Part shown: in pieces, positions 1 through 9,814 of the stretch | Position numbering within the stretch: position 1 is the stretch's first letter | Layout of the letters: every line of letters starts with the position of its first letter | DNA from: Actinomycetes bacterium | GTDB taxonomy: Bacteria > Actinomycetota > Acidimicrobiia > Acidimicrobiales > CADCSY01 | Assembly: GCA_025464025.1 (NCBI GenBank) | Contig: JAODBP010000090.1 | Location: forward strand, 1 to 25,069 | Reading direction: 5' to 3' | DNA length: 25,069 bases | Program-made: the position numbers and the translations under genes | Notes under the pieces: generated by a model | The model's input: only the letters and a program-made list of their open reading frames with translations | Database searches by the model: none | Told to the model about the DNA's origin: nothing

Positions 1-197
1 TCGGGCCGGTTGGCCAGCACCACGATCCCGGCCACGGCCGCGGCGGCCACGCCGACGAGGGCGAGGCGGCGGGGGAGCTGGCGCACCTTCCGCTCGGTCT
101 CGTCCAGGCGGACGGCGATCTTGTCCCAGGCGTCGGCCGAGACGGTGGCCTCGGTGGCCTTGGTGCGGAGCAGGTCGCGGATGTCGTCGTCGGTCAT
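1..197 (-). CDS. Partial membrane-anchored protein downstream of an ECF sigma factor (candidate anti-sigma factor)
   Basis: Only the first 65 or so codons are in the window; the rest lies beyond position 1. The ATG at 197-195 overlaps the sigma factor stop by one base (TGATG), so the two genes are translationally coupled. The visible protein starts [18 protein letters not shown], has a charged helical stretch to about residue 42, then one hydrophobic segment (ALVGVAAAAVAGIVVLA, about residues 46-62). A short cytoplasmic N-terminus followed by one membrane span, encoded directly after an ECF sigma gene, is the usual arrangement of an anti-sigma factor. That role is inferred from context only: no zinc-type HxxxCxxC motif is visible in this part, and it could equally be a membrane protein of another kind. 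Confidence 0.6.
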   Translation of the reverse strand, partial: MTDDDIRDLLRTKATEATVSADAWDKIAVRLDETERKVRQLPRRLALVGVAAAAVAGIVVLANRP

Positions 198-679
198 CAC
201 TGTTCGATCTCCTTGCGGAGGCGGGCCAGGCCACGGTGGATGGCGGTCCGCACGGTTGCTTCCCGGCAGCCGAGGAGCTCGGCGATGCGGGCGTCGGGCA
301 GGTCTTCGTAGAAGCGGAGGACGATGGCCGCCCGCTGGCGCATGGGCAGGACCTGGAGGGTGTCCCACATCTCGTCGGCGACCATGAGGGACGGATCGGG
401 CGGCGCCGGCTGCTTGCGGATCTCGACGGTGCGGTGCCGCCCCCACGAGCGGGTGGCGTTGACCACTGACGTCCGGAGGTAGGCGGACGGGTTCGTCGCC
501 CGCTTCCAGTTGCGGTGCAGGCTCACGAACGCGTCCTGCACCAGCTCCTCGGCGACGGCGCGGTCGCTGGTGAGCAGGTAGGCGAGGCGCACCATGGGCT
601 CGTAGCGCTCGCGGTACAGCTCGATCAGCGGGTCGTCCCACACGGGGGGTTGGGTTGCGCCCATCTCGGTGGCCATCAT
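197..679 (-). CDS. ECF RNA polymerase sigma factor, SigE family
   Basis: About 160 residues, the usual size for a two-domain ECF sigma factor. Region 2 (about residues 20-90) shows the [20 protein letters not shown] helix that contacts core polymerase and the -10 element. Region 4 (about 105-158) has the helix-turn-helix around [20 protein letters not shown], which reads the -35 element. The protein would direct polymerase to a small regulon, probably of envelope or stress genes. The start is uncertain: GTG 682, ATG 679, ATG 676 and ATG 664 are all in frame, with no convincing ribosome site before any of them; ATG 679 is chosen. The stop overlaps the next gene by one base, suggesting co-expression with its likely regulator. 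The specific stimulus cannot be read from the sequence. Confidence 0.9.
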   Translation of the reverse strand: MMATEMGATQPPVWDDPLIELYRERYEPMVRLAYLLTSDRAVAEELVQDAFVSLHRNWKRATNPSAYLRTSVVNATRSWGRHRTVEIRKQPAPPDPSLMVADEMWDTLQVLPMRQRAAIVLRFYEDLPDARIAELLGCREATVRTAIHRGLARLRKEIEQ

Positions 680-699
680 CACCGCGGAGACGCACGAAC

Positions 700-738
700 A
701 GCCGGATCTGTTCCCCGGCTCCTCCGCCGGGCCGGCGG
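700..738 (-). terminator. Two tandem GC-rich hairpins between the small membrane protein and the sigma gene
   Basis: Two perfect inverted repeats sit in this short gap: AGCCGG/CCGGCT (700-705 with 715-720, 9-base loop) and CCGCCGG/CCGGCGG (724-730 with 732-738, one base between arms). They lie just after the stop codon (751-749) of the minus-strand membrane protein, where a terminator would be expected. Neither is followed by a T-tract, so this would be an atypical factor-independent terminator, or merely GC-rich symmetry. Confidence 0.3.
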
Positions 739-748
739 CGTGGCCCTC

Positions 749-1120
749 CTAGACGAGCGGGCTGCTCGCCGGTTCCCGTTCGCTCCCGTGGAGCACGACG
801 TGCGGGGCGACCACCAGGGCCACGCCGACGAGGAGCGCCGGCACGTTGAGGACGTAGGCGAAGTACGTCGGCGTGAGGACCGAGAGCAGGAGCAGGGCGC
901 CAGCAGCTCGGCCCGCACCTCGGGCCAGGAGCCGGGCCGCGCCGACGGCGGCGAGCGGTCCGCCGATCGAGAAGGCACCGACCAGGAGCCGTGCATCCGG
1001 GTCGACGTCCCCGAGCGCGGACAGCGCCACCGACGCACCGATGACCGCCCACACGAGCGCCCCGATCTGCAGCGGTCGTCGCCTGTCCACGGTCGTCTCC
1101 GATCGGTCGCCTGTCCTCAC
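749..1120 (-). CDS. Small hypothetical membrane protein, four predicted helices
   Basis: A 123-residue protein I cannot assign to a named family. After a charged start ([15 protein letters not shown]) it has four hydrophobic segments at about residues 17-37, 45-66, 72-90 and 91-110, with arginine-rich loops and a polar tail, so it should be an integral membrane protein with both ends probably in the cytoplasm. The start is GTG 1120; an alternative GTG at 1090 would remove ten residues and is equally possible, as no clear ribosome site supports either. It is divergent from gatC across 94 bases and ends 66 or more bases before the sigma factor. It has no recognisable catalytic motif. The hydrophobic pattern supports a real gene. 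Confidence 0.6.
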   Translation of the reverse strand: MRTGDRSETTVDRRRPLQIGALVWAVIGASVALSALGDVDPDARLLVGAFSIGGPLAAVGAARLLARGAGRAAGALLLLSVLTPTYFAYVLNVPALLVGVALVVAPHVVLHGSEREPASSPLV

Positions 1121-1199
1121 CGAGAGGGTACGCCCGAGGTTCTCCCCGCGGCGCGCGGCGATCGGCCGATCGCCGTCAGGGAACTTCCGTGGTTGGCCC

Positions 1200-1205
1200 T
1201 AACCT
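1200..1205 (+). promoter_or_regulatory. Possible -10 element for the gatCAB operon
   Basis: TAACCT fits the actinobacterial -10 pattern TANNNT and ends nine bases before the gatC ATG. There is no purine-rich ribosome site before gatC, so transcription starting at or a few bases before the ATG (leaderless or nearly so) would be consistent. No -35 match was found. This is a weak pattern match. Confidence 0.3.
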
Positions 1206-1214
1206 CGTGCCCCT

Positions 1215-1513
1215 ATGGCCGACCGCATCACCCGCGACGACGTCAAGCACGTCGCCACGCTCGCCCGGCTGGAGGTCTCCGAGGAGGAGCTCGACCTCTT
1301 CACCGGGCAGCTGGCCGCCGTGCTCGCCCACGCCGACGACGTCGCCTCCCTCGACACCGAAGGCGTCCCCGCCACCGCGCACCCCCTCCCGCTGGAGAAC
1401 GTGCTGCGGGCCGACGAGGTCCGCCCGTCGCTCGACCGGGCCGAGGTGCTCGGTCAGGCCCCGGCCGTCGAGGAGAACCGGTTCAAGGTCCCGCCCGTCC
1501 TGGGGGAGGCCCC

Positions 1514-1517
<4 letters not shown>
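1215..1517 (+). CDS. gatC: Aspartyl/glutamyl-tRNA amidotransferase subunit C
   Basis: GatC is the small belt-like subunit that holds GatA and GatB together in the complex that converts misacylated Glu-tRNA(Gln) and Asp-tRNA(Asn) to Gln-tRNA(Gln) and Asn-tRNA(Asn). The 100-residue product has the usual length and the family pattern: [21 protein letters not shown] at the N-terminus, the amphipathic [36 protein letters not shown] middle (shown here in pieces: [13 protein letters not shown], then [11 protein letters not shown]), and a C-terminal [12 protein letters not shown] tail that threads along GatA. No ribosome site precedes ATG 1215. The stop overlaps the gatA GTG by four bases (GTGA), so the operon is tightly coupled. 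Identification is secure from sequence and from its position before gatA and gatB. Confidence 0.96.
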
Positions 1518-2940
<1,423 letters not shown>

Positions 2941-2944
<4 letters not shown>

Positions 2945-4359
2945 GCGACGCGACGACGGGCGACTGGGAGCTGGTGGTGGGGCTCGAGGTCCACTGCGAG
3001 CTGGCCACCGCCACCAAGATCTTCTGCGGCTGCCCGAACAAGTTCGGCGACGAGCCCAACACCAACGTGTGCCCGGTGTGCCTGGGGCTCCCCGGCTCCC
3101 TGCCGGTGCTCAACCACCAGGCCGTCGAGCTGGCCATGCGCCTGGGCCTCGCCCTCGGCTGCACGGTCGAGCCGAGCATCTTCCACCGGAAGAACTACTT
3201 CTATCCGGACATGCCGAAGGACTACCAGGTCAGCCAGTACGACCAGCCGATCAACGTGGACGGCTTCCTCGAGCTGCCCGACGGCTACCGCGTCGGCATC
3301 GAGCGGGCCCACCTCGAGGAGGACACCGGCAAGTCCACCCACGTCGGTGGCGGCGGCCGCATCCACGACGCCGGCTACTCGCTCGTCGACTACAACCGGG
3401 CCGGCGTCCCCCTGGTCGAGATCGTGTCCCGGCCCGACATCCACACGCCCGAGCACGCCCGCGCCTACGTCAACGAGCTGCGCGGCATCCTCCTCGCCAC
3501 CGGCGCCTCCGACGCCAAGATGGAGGAGGGGTCGATGCGGGTCGACGCCAACGTGTCGGTCAACCGGCCGGGCCAGCCATGGGGCACCCGGGCCGAGATC
3601 AAGAACCTCAACTCGGTCCGGTCGCTGGGCCGGGCCATCGAGTACGAGATGCGCCGCCAGATCGACCTGCTCGAGTCGGGTGAGCGGATCGTCCAGGAGA
3701 CCCGCCACTGGAACGAGGAGGACGGGCGCACCAACACCCTCCGCTCGAAGGAGGAGGCGATGGACTACCGCTACTTCCCCGAGCCCGACCTCGTGCCCGT
3801 CGCCCCCGGCGCCGAGTGGATCGGCGCCGTCCGCGACGCCCTGCCCGTGCTGCCGGCCGCTCGCCGCACCCACCTCGCCGAGCTGACCGGCGTGGCGCCG
3901 TCCGACGTGGCCGTGATCGTCGAGCGCGACCTCGACGTCCTCGTGCTCGACGCCCTGGCATCCGGCGGCGTGGCCGCCCGGCTCCTGGTGCACGCCGACA
4001 ACAACCTGGCCGACGGCGCCGGCGCCCTCGATGCGGCGGCGTTCGCCTCGCTGTCGAAGCTCGAGGCCGACGGTGCCCTCACCGCCACCCAGGCCAAGTC
4101 GGTGCTGGCCGAGCTGGTCGCCTCCGGCGGCGACCCGGCGGCCATCGCCCAGTCGATGGGCTTCGAGGCCATGGACGACAGCGCCGTCGAGGCGATCGTC
4201 GACCAGCTCATCGCCGACAACGCGGATGCCTTCCAGCGGTTCAAGGACGGCGACGGCAAGGTCACCGGCTTCTTCGTCGGTGGGGTCATGAAGGCCACCC
4301 AGGGCAAGGCCGACGGCAAGGTCGTCACCCGCATCCTCCAGGACCGCGCCGGTCGATGA
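2941..4359 (+). CDS. gatB: Aspartyl/glutamyl-tRNA amidotransferase subunit B
   Basis: GatB (472 residues) binds the misacylated tRNA, activates its side-chain carboxylate with ATP and completes transamidation with ammonia from GatA. The N-terminal cradle carries VGLEVHCEL, a CxC...CxxC cysteine set (C29, C31, C44, C47; known to bind zinc in GatB structures), [19 protein letters not shown] and [15 protein letters not shown], followed by [25 protein letters not shown] residues around 145-165 and [14 protein letters not shown]. The last ~150 residues form the helical and YqeY-like tail that grips the tRNA elbow. ATG 2941 overlaps the gatA stop. The product is full length. An operon without gltX or other extra genes is common in Actinomycetota. 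Confidence 0.97.
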
Positions 4360-4463
4360 CGTTTTCCTGACGATCGTCGAAGGATCGGCAGGGAACCGGG
4401 TCGAGCGAGGCGAACAGATCGCTGTCCGTGGCCATGGGGCACGGCGCGACCCCGGAGGTCACG

Positions 4464-7067
4464 ATGCCCCGTCGCGGGTGGGCCCTGCCGTTCCTCGCCG
4501 TCGCCCTGCTGGGTGGCACCCTCGCCCTCGCGCCGGGGGCCAACGCCGACGTCGTCGACTCGACCGACGTGCAGCTGGTGAACCACGACGCGTCGGGCCA
4601 GCCCGTCGCGCCGTTCTGGCTCATCGGCGCGTCAGACGACGGGCGCACCGCGCTGGTGGAGGCCCTCGGTGACGGTCTCACTCCCGACGACACCAACGGC
4701 GACTGGGACGCCTACCTCGTCGACGTGGCGGGTGAGCACCTCACCCGCCTCTCGACCGGGGAGCGGGGCGGCATGGCCCAGGCCCTCTCCGCCGACGGGT
4801 CGACGGCCGTCTGGTCCGACGGCGACAACGGCGAGCTGAAGGTCACCGACGTCGCCGCCGGCACCACCACGTCGCTCGGCCACGGGCAGGCGCGCGGCAT
4901 CAGTGCCGACGGGCGGGTCGTGCTCCTCGGCGTCCCGACCGGTCAGCCCGACGCGTTCGGCAACCCGACCGCCGAACTGGTCGTGCTCGACCGCGCGACC
5001 GGGACGTCCACGCCCGTGGCCCGCCGGCCTGACGGATCGGGCGTGCCGCTGGGCTACGACGTGCGGCTGAGCCGTGACGGCTCGACCGTCGTCTTCACCT
5101 CGACCGACCGCTCGCTGTCACCGGCGCTGGCCGCTGGCAACACCGGCGCCTTCCGCCAGCGGACCGGTGCGCTCGAGCTCCTCCTCCAGTCCGGCCGCCA
5201 GGTCGACATCCGTGGGCTCGACGCCACGGGCGACACCGTGGCCATCAGCTCCTACGGGGCGAGCACGTTGGTGCGCCCGGCCGGCAACGTCGCCATCGCC
5301 GGGTTCCCGTGGTACCTGACCCCGGACGGCCGGTTCCTCGTGTACGACGGCATGCCCGAGGACGGCTACCCGAGCCACCTGCTCGACCTCGGCACCGGCG
5401 CCGATCGCGTGATCGCCCCGGACGCCCACGGCGCCTACGTGAGCGCGGACGGCACGGCGGCGGCGTACCTGACCTCTGCCGGTGAGGTGTGGTTCCGGGA
5501 CCTCACGACCGGAGTCAGCCAGCGAATCTGCTGCGACGAGGGCACGACGACCCACGGCGCCGACAGGCTCCTCCTGTCGGCCGACGGCGACCGGGTGCTG
5601 TTCCTCCAGTCCGATCGCTGGGGCAACTACCCAGGCGGTCCGGGTGACCTGCTCACCTGGGTCCGCACCGACGACCGGGTCCGGGTCGGCGCCGTCACCG
5701 TCGACGAGAGCGACGGTTCCGCCGTGTTGCCGGTGACCCTCACCCAGCCGCACGCCGAGCCGGTGACGCTGACCTACCGGCCGATCGGGACCTGGCCGGC
5801 CGGAGACCTCGACGGCACGCCCGGCACGGTCGAGATCCCGGCGGGATCCACGGCAGGCGAGATCCGGATCCCGTTGGTTGACGACGTCGAGCCGGAGGGC
5901 ACCGAGCAGTACCGCCTCGAGGTGCGGCGCCCCGACGGGTCCCGTCCGGACGGAACGACGACCGCTCGCGTCACCATCCTCGACGACGACGGTCCGCCGC
6001 CGCTGACGGTCGCCGACACCCGTGCCTCGGAGGGCGCCGGTGCCATGACGTGGACGCTCGCCCTCGACCGGCCGGCGCCCCAGGAGGTCCGCGTCGACTG
6101 GAGCACGATCGCCGGCTCGGCCACGCCGGACGTCGACTTCACGGCAGCGCACGGCACCGCGCTGATCCCGGCCGGCTCGTCGTCGGTGACGGTATCGGCG
6201 CCGATCATCGACGACACCGTCGACGAGTGGGACCCGGAGACGATCTACCTCCACCTGGACCGGATCGACGGGGCTCGCGCCGACGACCTCACGGCGACGG
6301 GCACGATCCTCGACGACGACCCCCCGCCAGCGCTGACCGTCGACCCGGTGACCGTCGGGGAGGGTGACGGCCACGCGCTGGTGACCTTCCACCTCGAGGG
6401 CACGAGTGACCGGGCGTTGACGATCCCGTGGGTCACGTACGAGGACGGCAGCGTGCCGGCCGACCGCCGGGCCTCGGGTGCCGACTACCGCTCGAGCTCC
6501 GGGGAGGTCTCGTTCGCCCCGGGCCAGCGCACGGCGACGGCGTCGATCGACATCACGCAGGACGCGGTGCACGAGCCCGACGAGTCGTTCCTGGTCCACC
6601 CGTACGGGAGCTACTACGTGCGCTGCTGCCCGGTCGACGCCCGCGTGACCATCGCCGACGACGACCCGGTCACGGTGTCCGTGGCGGATGCGCACGTGGC
6701 CGAGGACGCCGGTCGGCCCATGACCTGGACCGTGTCGCTCTCGGCGCCGAGCTCGGCGCCGGTGACGGTGAGGTGGTGGACCTTCCAGGACACCAGCGCA
6801 CCGTCCGATCGGCGGGCGGCGCCGGACAAGGACTTCAAGCCGGCCGCCGGATCGATCACCTTCGCCCCCGGGGAGACGACCAAGACGGTGTCGTCCCTGG
6901 TGTTCGACGACTCCTTCTTCGAGCGAGACGAGTGGTTCGTGGTCCAGCTCTTCGACCCGACCGGTGCGACCATCGGGCGGGCCAAGGCGACGGGCACGAT
7001 CAACGACGACGAGTCGGCTCGCCTGTGGGGCCTCCCGACCCAGCTGACGCGCCTCCTTCCCGCCTAG
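4464..7067 (+). CDS. Secreted beta-propeller protein with four Calx-beta domains
   Basis: An 867-residue exported protein. ATG 4464 is chosen over the upstream in-frame ATGs because GGAGG lies five bases before it (4454-4458) and the protein then begins with a clean signal peptide (MPRRGW, hydrophobic core, likely cleavage after ANA at residue 28). Residues ~30-400 hold repeated TolB/WD40-like strands (ISADGRVVLLGV, LSRDGSTVVFTS, LTPDGRFLVYDG, VSADGTAAAYLT, LSADGDRVLFLQ), so a beta-propeller. Residues ~410-850 hold four Calx-beta repeats, each ending in an acidic DDD or NDDE strand, which in this family bind calcium. There is no sortase signal or C-terminal helix, so it should be released or loosely cell-associated. 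The role (adhesion, matrix or surface binding) is not evident. It has exactly four cysteines, in two adjacent pairs. Confidence 0.88.
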   Translation: MPRRGWALPFLAVALLGGTLALAPGANADVVDSTDVQLVNHDASGQPVAPFWLIGASDDGRTALVEALGDGLTPDDTNGDWDAYLVDVAGEHLTRLSTGERGGMAQALSADGSTAVWSDGDNGELKVTDVAAGTTTSLGHGQARGISADGRVVLLGVPTGQPDAFGNPTAELVVLDRATGTSTPVARRPDGSGVPLGYDVRLSRDGSTVVFTSTDRSLSPALAAGNTGAFRQRTGALELLLQSGRQVDIRGLDATGDTVAISSYGASTLVRPAGNVAIAGFPWYLTPDGRFLVYDGMPEDGYPSHLLDLGTGADRVIAPDAHGAYVSADGTAAAYLTSAGEVWFRDLTTGVSQRICCDEGTTTHGADRLLLSADGDRVLFLQSDRWGNYPGGPGDLLTWVRTDDRVRVGAVTVDESDGSAVLPVTLTQPHAEPVTLTYRPIGTWPAGDLDGTPGTVEIPAGSTAGEIRIPLVDDVEPEGTEQYRLEVRRPDGSRPDGTTTARVTILDDDGPPPLTVADTRASEGAGAMTWTLALDRPAPQEVRVDWSTIAGSATPDVDFTAAHGTALIPAGSSSVTVSAPIIDDTVDEWDPETIYLHLDRIDGARADDLTATGTILDDDPPPALTVDPVTVGEGDGHALVTFHLEGTSDRALTIPWVTYEDGSVPADRRASGADYRSSSGEVSFAPGQRTATASIDITQDAVHEPDESFLVHPYGSYYVRCCPVDARVTIADDDPVTVSVADAHVAEDAGRPMTWTVSLSAPSSAPVTVRWWTFQDTSAPSDRRAAPDKDFKPAAGSITFAPGETTKTVSSLVFDDSFFERDEWFVVQLFDPTGATIGRAKATGTINDDESARLWGLPTQLTRLLPA

Positions 7068-7122
7068 CGCACATCGCGAAATCGGTCGCCCGGCGGTCGT
7101 CGGACTTGGGAGGCTGGGCGCC

Positions 7123-8319
7123 ATGGATGTCGAGCTCCGGCCGGTCACCGACGACGAGTACGGCGCGTTCGCCCGGGCGGTCAGCGCCGTCTTCGGCCAC
7201 GTGGTCGAGGACGCCGAGATCCCGCGGTGGCGCTCGATCGTCCGGCTCGACCGCACGATCGCCGGCTTCGAGGGCGGCGAGATCGCCTGCACCGCCAGCT
7301 CGTTCGAGTTCGACCTGACCCTTCCCGGCGGCAACGTCGTACCGGTCGCCGGCGTCACCAGCGTCGGCGTGCAGCCCACCCACCGGCGGCGGGGGCTGCT
7401 CCGCCGGATGATGGCCCACCAGCTCGACGACGTGGCCGCCCGAGGTGAGCACCTCGCCGTGCTCACCGCGTCGGAGTCCCTCATCTACGGGCGCTTCGGC
7501 TACGGCGTGGCCAGCGTGAAGCGGGAGTGGTCGCTGGCGGTGCCCGGCGCCGACTTCGTCCGGCCGCCGGCCGCGGGTGGTCGGATCCGGACCTTGCGCG
7601 CCGGGGAGGCGCGCAAGGTGCTGCCCGGCATCTACGAGCGAGCCGCCCGCCGGATCCCCGGCGCGGTGTCCCGCGAGGCGGCGTGGTGGGACAAGTGGTT
7701 CCTCGACCTGCCCGAGCACCGGCGGGGCGCGTCGGCCGGGTTCTTCGCCGTGCACGAGGACGACGGCGGCACGGTCGACGGCTACGTCATCTGGCGTCGC
7801 CGGGGCGAGGAGGTGCTGATCGTGCACGAGCTGCACGCCACCGACGACGAGGTCGAGGCCGCCCTGTTCCGCTTCGTGCTCGACATCGACCTCGTGCGCG
7901 AGGTGGTGGGCCGACGCCGGCCGGTCGACGAGCGCCTGGTGTGGCGCCTGGCCGACCCCCGCCGGCTGCAGGTCACCCACGAGGTCGACGACCTCTACGT
8001 CCGGTTGGTCGATCCGGCCGGCGCGCTCTCGGCGCGCGCCTACGGCACCGACGACGAGGTGGTGCTCGAGCTCACCGACCCGTTCCGGCCGGCCAACGAC
8101 GGCCGGTGGCTGGTGTCGGGGGCCGGGTGCGAGCGGACGACCCGCGACGCCGACCTGGCCCTCGGCGCGCCCGAGCTCGGGTCGATCTACCTCGGCGGTG
8201 TGAAGCCGAGCGTGCTGGCCCGGGCCGGCCGCGTGGAGCAGCGCCGCCCCGGCGCCCTGCTCCGGGCCGACGCCCTCTTCGGCTGGCCCGCGGCGCCCTG
8301 GCTGACGAACGGGTTCTAG
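7123..8319 (+). CDS. Eis-like GNAT N-acetyltransferase
   Basis: A 398-residue protein of the Eis (enhanced intracellular survival) family: a GNAT domain with the acetyl-CoA loop GVQPTHRRRGLLRRMM (about residues 82-97), a second degenerate GNAT half, and a C-terminal SCP2-like domain. The motif IYGRFGYG (121-128) contains the tyrosine that acts as general acid in Eis (Y122 here, Y126 in the mycobacterial enzyme). The chain ends exactly in ...NGF; in Eis the terminal phenylalanine carboxylate is the catalytic base, so both catalytic features look conserved. Eis relatives acetylate amines on aminoglycosides, peptides or small metabolites; the substrate here is unknown. ATG 7123 has GGGAGG nine bases upstream. 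It stands alone between a secreted protein and a convergent exporter. Confidence 0.9.
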   Translation: MDVELRPVTDDEYGAFARAVSAVFGHVVEDAEIPRWRSIVRLDRTIAGFEGGEIACTASSFEFDLTLPGGNVVPVAGVTSVGVQPTHRRRGLLRRMMAHQLDDVAARGEHLAVLTASESLIYGRFGYGVASVKREWSLAVPGADFVRPPAAGGRIRTLRAGEARKVLPGIYERAARRIPGAVSREAAWWDKWFLDLPEHRRGASAGFFAVHEDDGGTVDGYVIWRRRGEEVLIVHELHATDDEVEAALFRFVLDIDLVREVVGRRRPVDERLVWRLADPRRLQVTHEVDDLYVRLVDPAGALSARAYGTDDEVVLELTDPFRPANDGRWLVSGAGCERTTRDADLALGAPELGSIYLGGVKPSVLARAGRVEQRRPGALLRADALFGWPAAPWLTNGF

Positions 8320-8337
8320 GGCAGCGCCAAAGGCAAA

Positions 8338-8510
8338 GACGCAACCAACGGGGCGAGCTGGAGGATGCCCACGTCCCGCGGGCCGGTGACCTGCTTCTGG
8401 TCACGAATACCGCCGTACAGGGGCGGTGAGCGTGACGAGAACGGTGGGAGGGCCAACCGACGTGGGCGGCACGGCGTCGCCCCCGTTGGTTGCGTCCTTG
8501 TTCTTCTTTT
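8338..8510. terminator. Nested inverted-repeat element, probable bidirectional terminator or structured RNA
   Basis: The convergent gap between the acetyltransferase and the MATE gene is filled with symmetry. The outer arms GACGCAACCAACGGGG (8338-8353) and CCCCGTTGGTTGCGTC (8481-8496) are a perfect 16-bp inverted repeat, extended by three pairs beyond a one-base bulge. Inside is a second 9-bp stem (8367-8375 with 8459-8467), then two 6-bp hairpins with 7-base loops (8386-8404 and 8409-8427). On the plus strand the outer stem is followed by a pyrimidine/T-rich run (8497-8510), and on the minus strand by CTTTGCCTTT, so it could stop transcripts from both sides. Its length and nesting exceed an ordinary terminator. 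No target-site duplication is visible. Confidence 0.55.
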
Positions 8511-9805
8511 CACACCCCGACGCGCTCCCAGTGGGGCGTGCGCCACCTCGCCCAGAGGGCGACGAGGCGGCCGAGCTGGAGGCCGGCGAGCGCGGCCCAC
8601 AGCCAGCCGAGGCTGCCGACCACGAACAGCGTCGGCAGGTAGAGCACGGCCACGGCGGCCATGGCCCAGGCCAGGTAGCGCAGGTCGCCGGCGCCGATGA
8701 GGATCCCGTCGAGGGCGAACACGACGCCGCCGACCGGCTGGAGGCAGGCCACGAACAGCAGCACGAAGGCGGCCAGGTGCACGACCCGCGGATCGTCGCT
8801 GAAGAGGTGGGGGAGCCACGGCCGGGCCGCCAGCAGCACCAGGCCGAAGGCGCACCCGAGCGCGGTGCTCCACTGGAGGACCCGCCGGGCCGCGGCCCGC
8901 GCCACGGCAGCATCGCCGGCCCCGAGGCGCTGGCCGACCAGGGCCTGCGCGGCGATGGCCAGGCTGTCGAGCACGAGGGCGGTGAACGACCACACCTCGA
9001 ACGCCACCTGGTGGGCCGCGACCTGGACCGTGCCGAGCCGGGTGGCCACCGCCGTGGTCCCGACGATGGCGGCCCGCAGGGCGGCGGTGCGGATGAACAG
9101 GTCGGCGCTCACCCTGGTGAGCACGACGAGGGCCCGGGGGTCGGGGCGCACCGGCACGCCGGTGGCCCGCACGTGGCGACCGATCACCACGACGTAGACG
9201 GTGGCCGCCGCGGTCTGGGCGATGACGGTGGCCCACGCCGAGCCGGGCACGCCGAGGTCGAGCCCGAAGACCATGACGAGCTCGAGCACGAGGTTGCCGA
9301 GCGACGAGGCGACGGCGACCACGAGCGGCGTGCGGGTGTCCTGGAGGCCGCGCAGGTAGCCGGTGCCGGCCAGCACCAGGGTCAGCGACGGGACGCCCGC
9401 CATGCTGATCCGGAGGTAGGTGCGGGCGAAGCCGGCCGTCGCGCCCGATGCCCCGAGGGCCGACACGAGGGCATCGCCGAACACGAGCCCGAGGAGGGCG
9501 AGCACCACGCCGACGCCGAAGGCCAGCCACAGGGCCTGGACGCCCTGCGCCGCGGCCCGATCCGGGTGGCCGGCGCCCAGCAACCGGGCCACGGTGCCGG
9601 TCGTGCCGTTGGCCAGGAAGATGAACATGGCGTAGCCCGACAGCACGATCGTGGTGGCCACGGCCAGCCCGCCGAGCTGGGGCGTGCCCAGGCGGCCGAC
9701 GATGGCGGTGTCGGCCAGCACGTACAGCGGCTCGGCCGCCAGCGCGCCCAGCGCCGGCACCGCCAGGCGGAGTATCTCGCGGTCCAGCGGTCGCACGTCA
9801 CGCAT
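8510..9805 (-). CDS. MATE family efflux transporter (DinF-like)
   Basis: A 431-residue, 12-helix MATE exporter of the DinF branch, which uses a proton or sodium gradient to expel drugs or metabolites. Family features include the N-terminal DREILRLAVPALGALAAEPLYVLADTAIVGRLG region (here about residues 8-40), the repeated half beginning near VLTRVSADLFIRTAALRAA (about residue 225), and the VAAHQVAFEVWSF and GQRLGAGD motifs of the second half. Length is normal and both halves are intact. ATG 9805 is the only reasonable start because the first helix begins within ten residues; no ribosome site precedes it. The start lies nine bases from the divergent Nudix gene, so the two promoters must overlap the coding regions or transcripts must be leaderless. 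The substrate is unknown. Confidence 0.92.
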   Translation of the reverse strand: MRDVRPLDREILRLAVPALGALAAEPLYVLADTAIVGRLGTPQLGGLAVATTIVLSGYAMFIFLANGTTGTVARLLGAGHPDRAAAQGVQALWLAFGVGVVLALLGLVFGDALVSALGASGATAGFARTYLRISMAGVPSLTLVLAGTGYLRGLQDTRTPLVVAVASSLGNLVLELVMVFGLDLGVPGSAWATVIAQTAAATVYVVVIGRHVRATGVPVRPDPRALVVLTRVSADLFIRTAALRAAIVGTTAVATRLGTVQVAAHQVAFEVWSFTALVLDSLAIAAQALVGQRLGAGDAAVARAAARRVLQWSTALGCAFGLVLLAARPWLPHLFSDDPRVVHLAAFVLLFVACLQPVGGVVFALDGILIGAGDLRYLAWAMAAVAVLYLPTLFVVGSLGWLWAALAGLQLGRLVALWARWRTPHWERVGV

Positions 9806-9814
9806 GATGGCAAG

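Noticed and set aside
515..1513. The long upstream extension of the gatA reading frame
   Set aside because: It runs antisense through the sigma and membrane protein genes and in another frame through gatC; GTG 1514 has a strong ribosome site and gives the normal GatA length.
4370..4379. Palindrome GACGATCGTC after gatB as a terminator
   Set aside because: It is a plain ten-base palindrome that leaves no loop and has no T-run; too weak to call.
5118..7484. Minus-strand open frame of about 790 codons opposite the Calx-beta protein
   Set aside because: Arg/Val/Gly/His-rich shadow frame; the plus strand has a signal peptide, ribosome site and recognised domains.
8338..8496. Integron attC site or a mobile element with terminal inverted repeats
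   Set aside because: The arms do not contain the GTTRRRY/RYYYAAC core sites of attC, and no direct target-site duplication flanks the arms. Kept only as a structured element of unknown nature.
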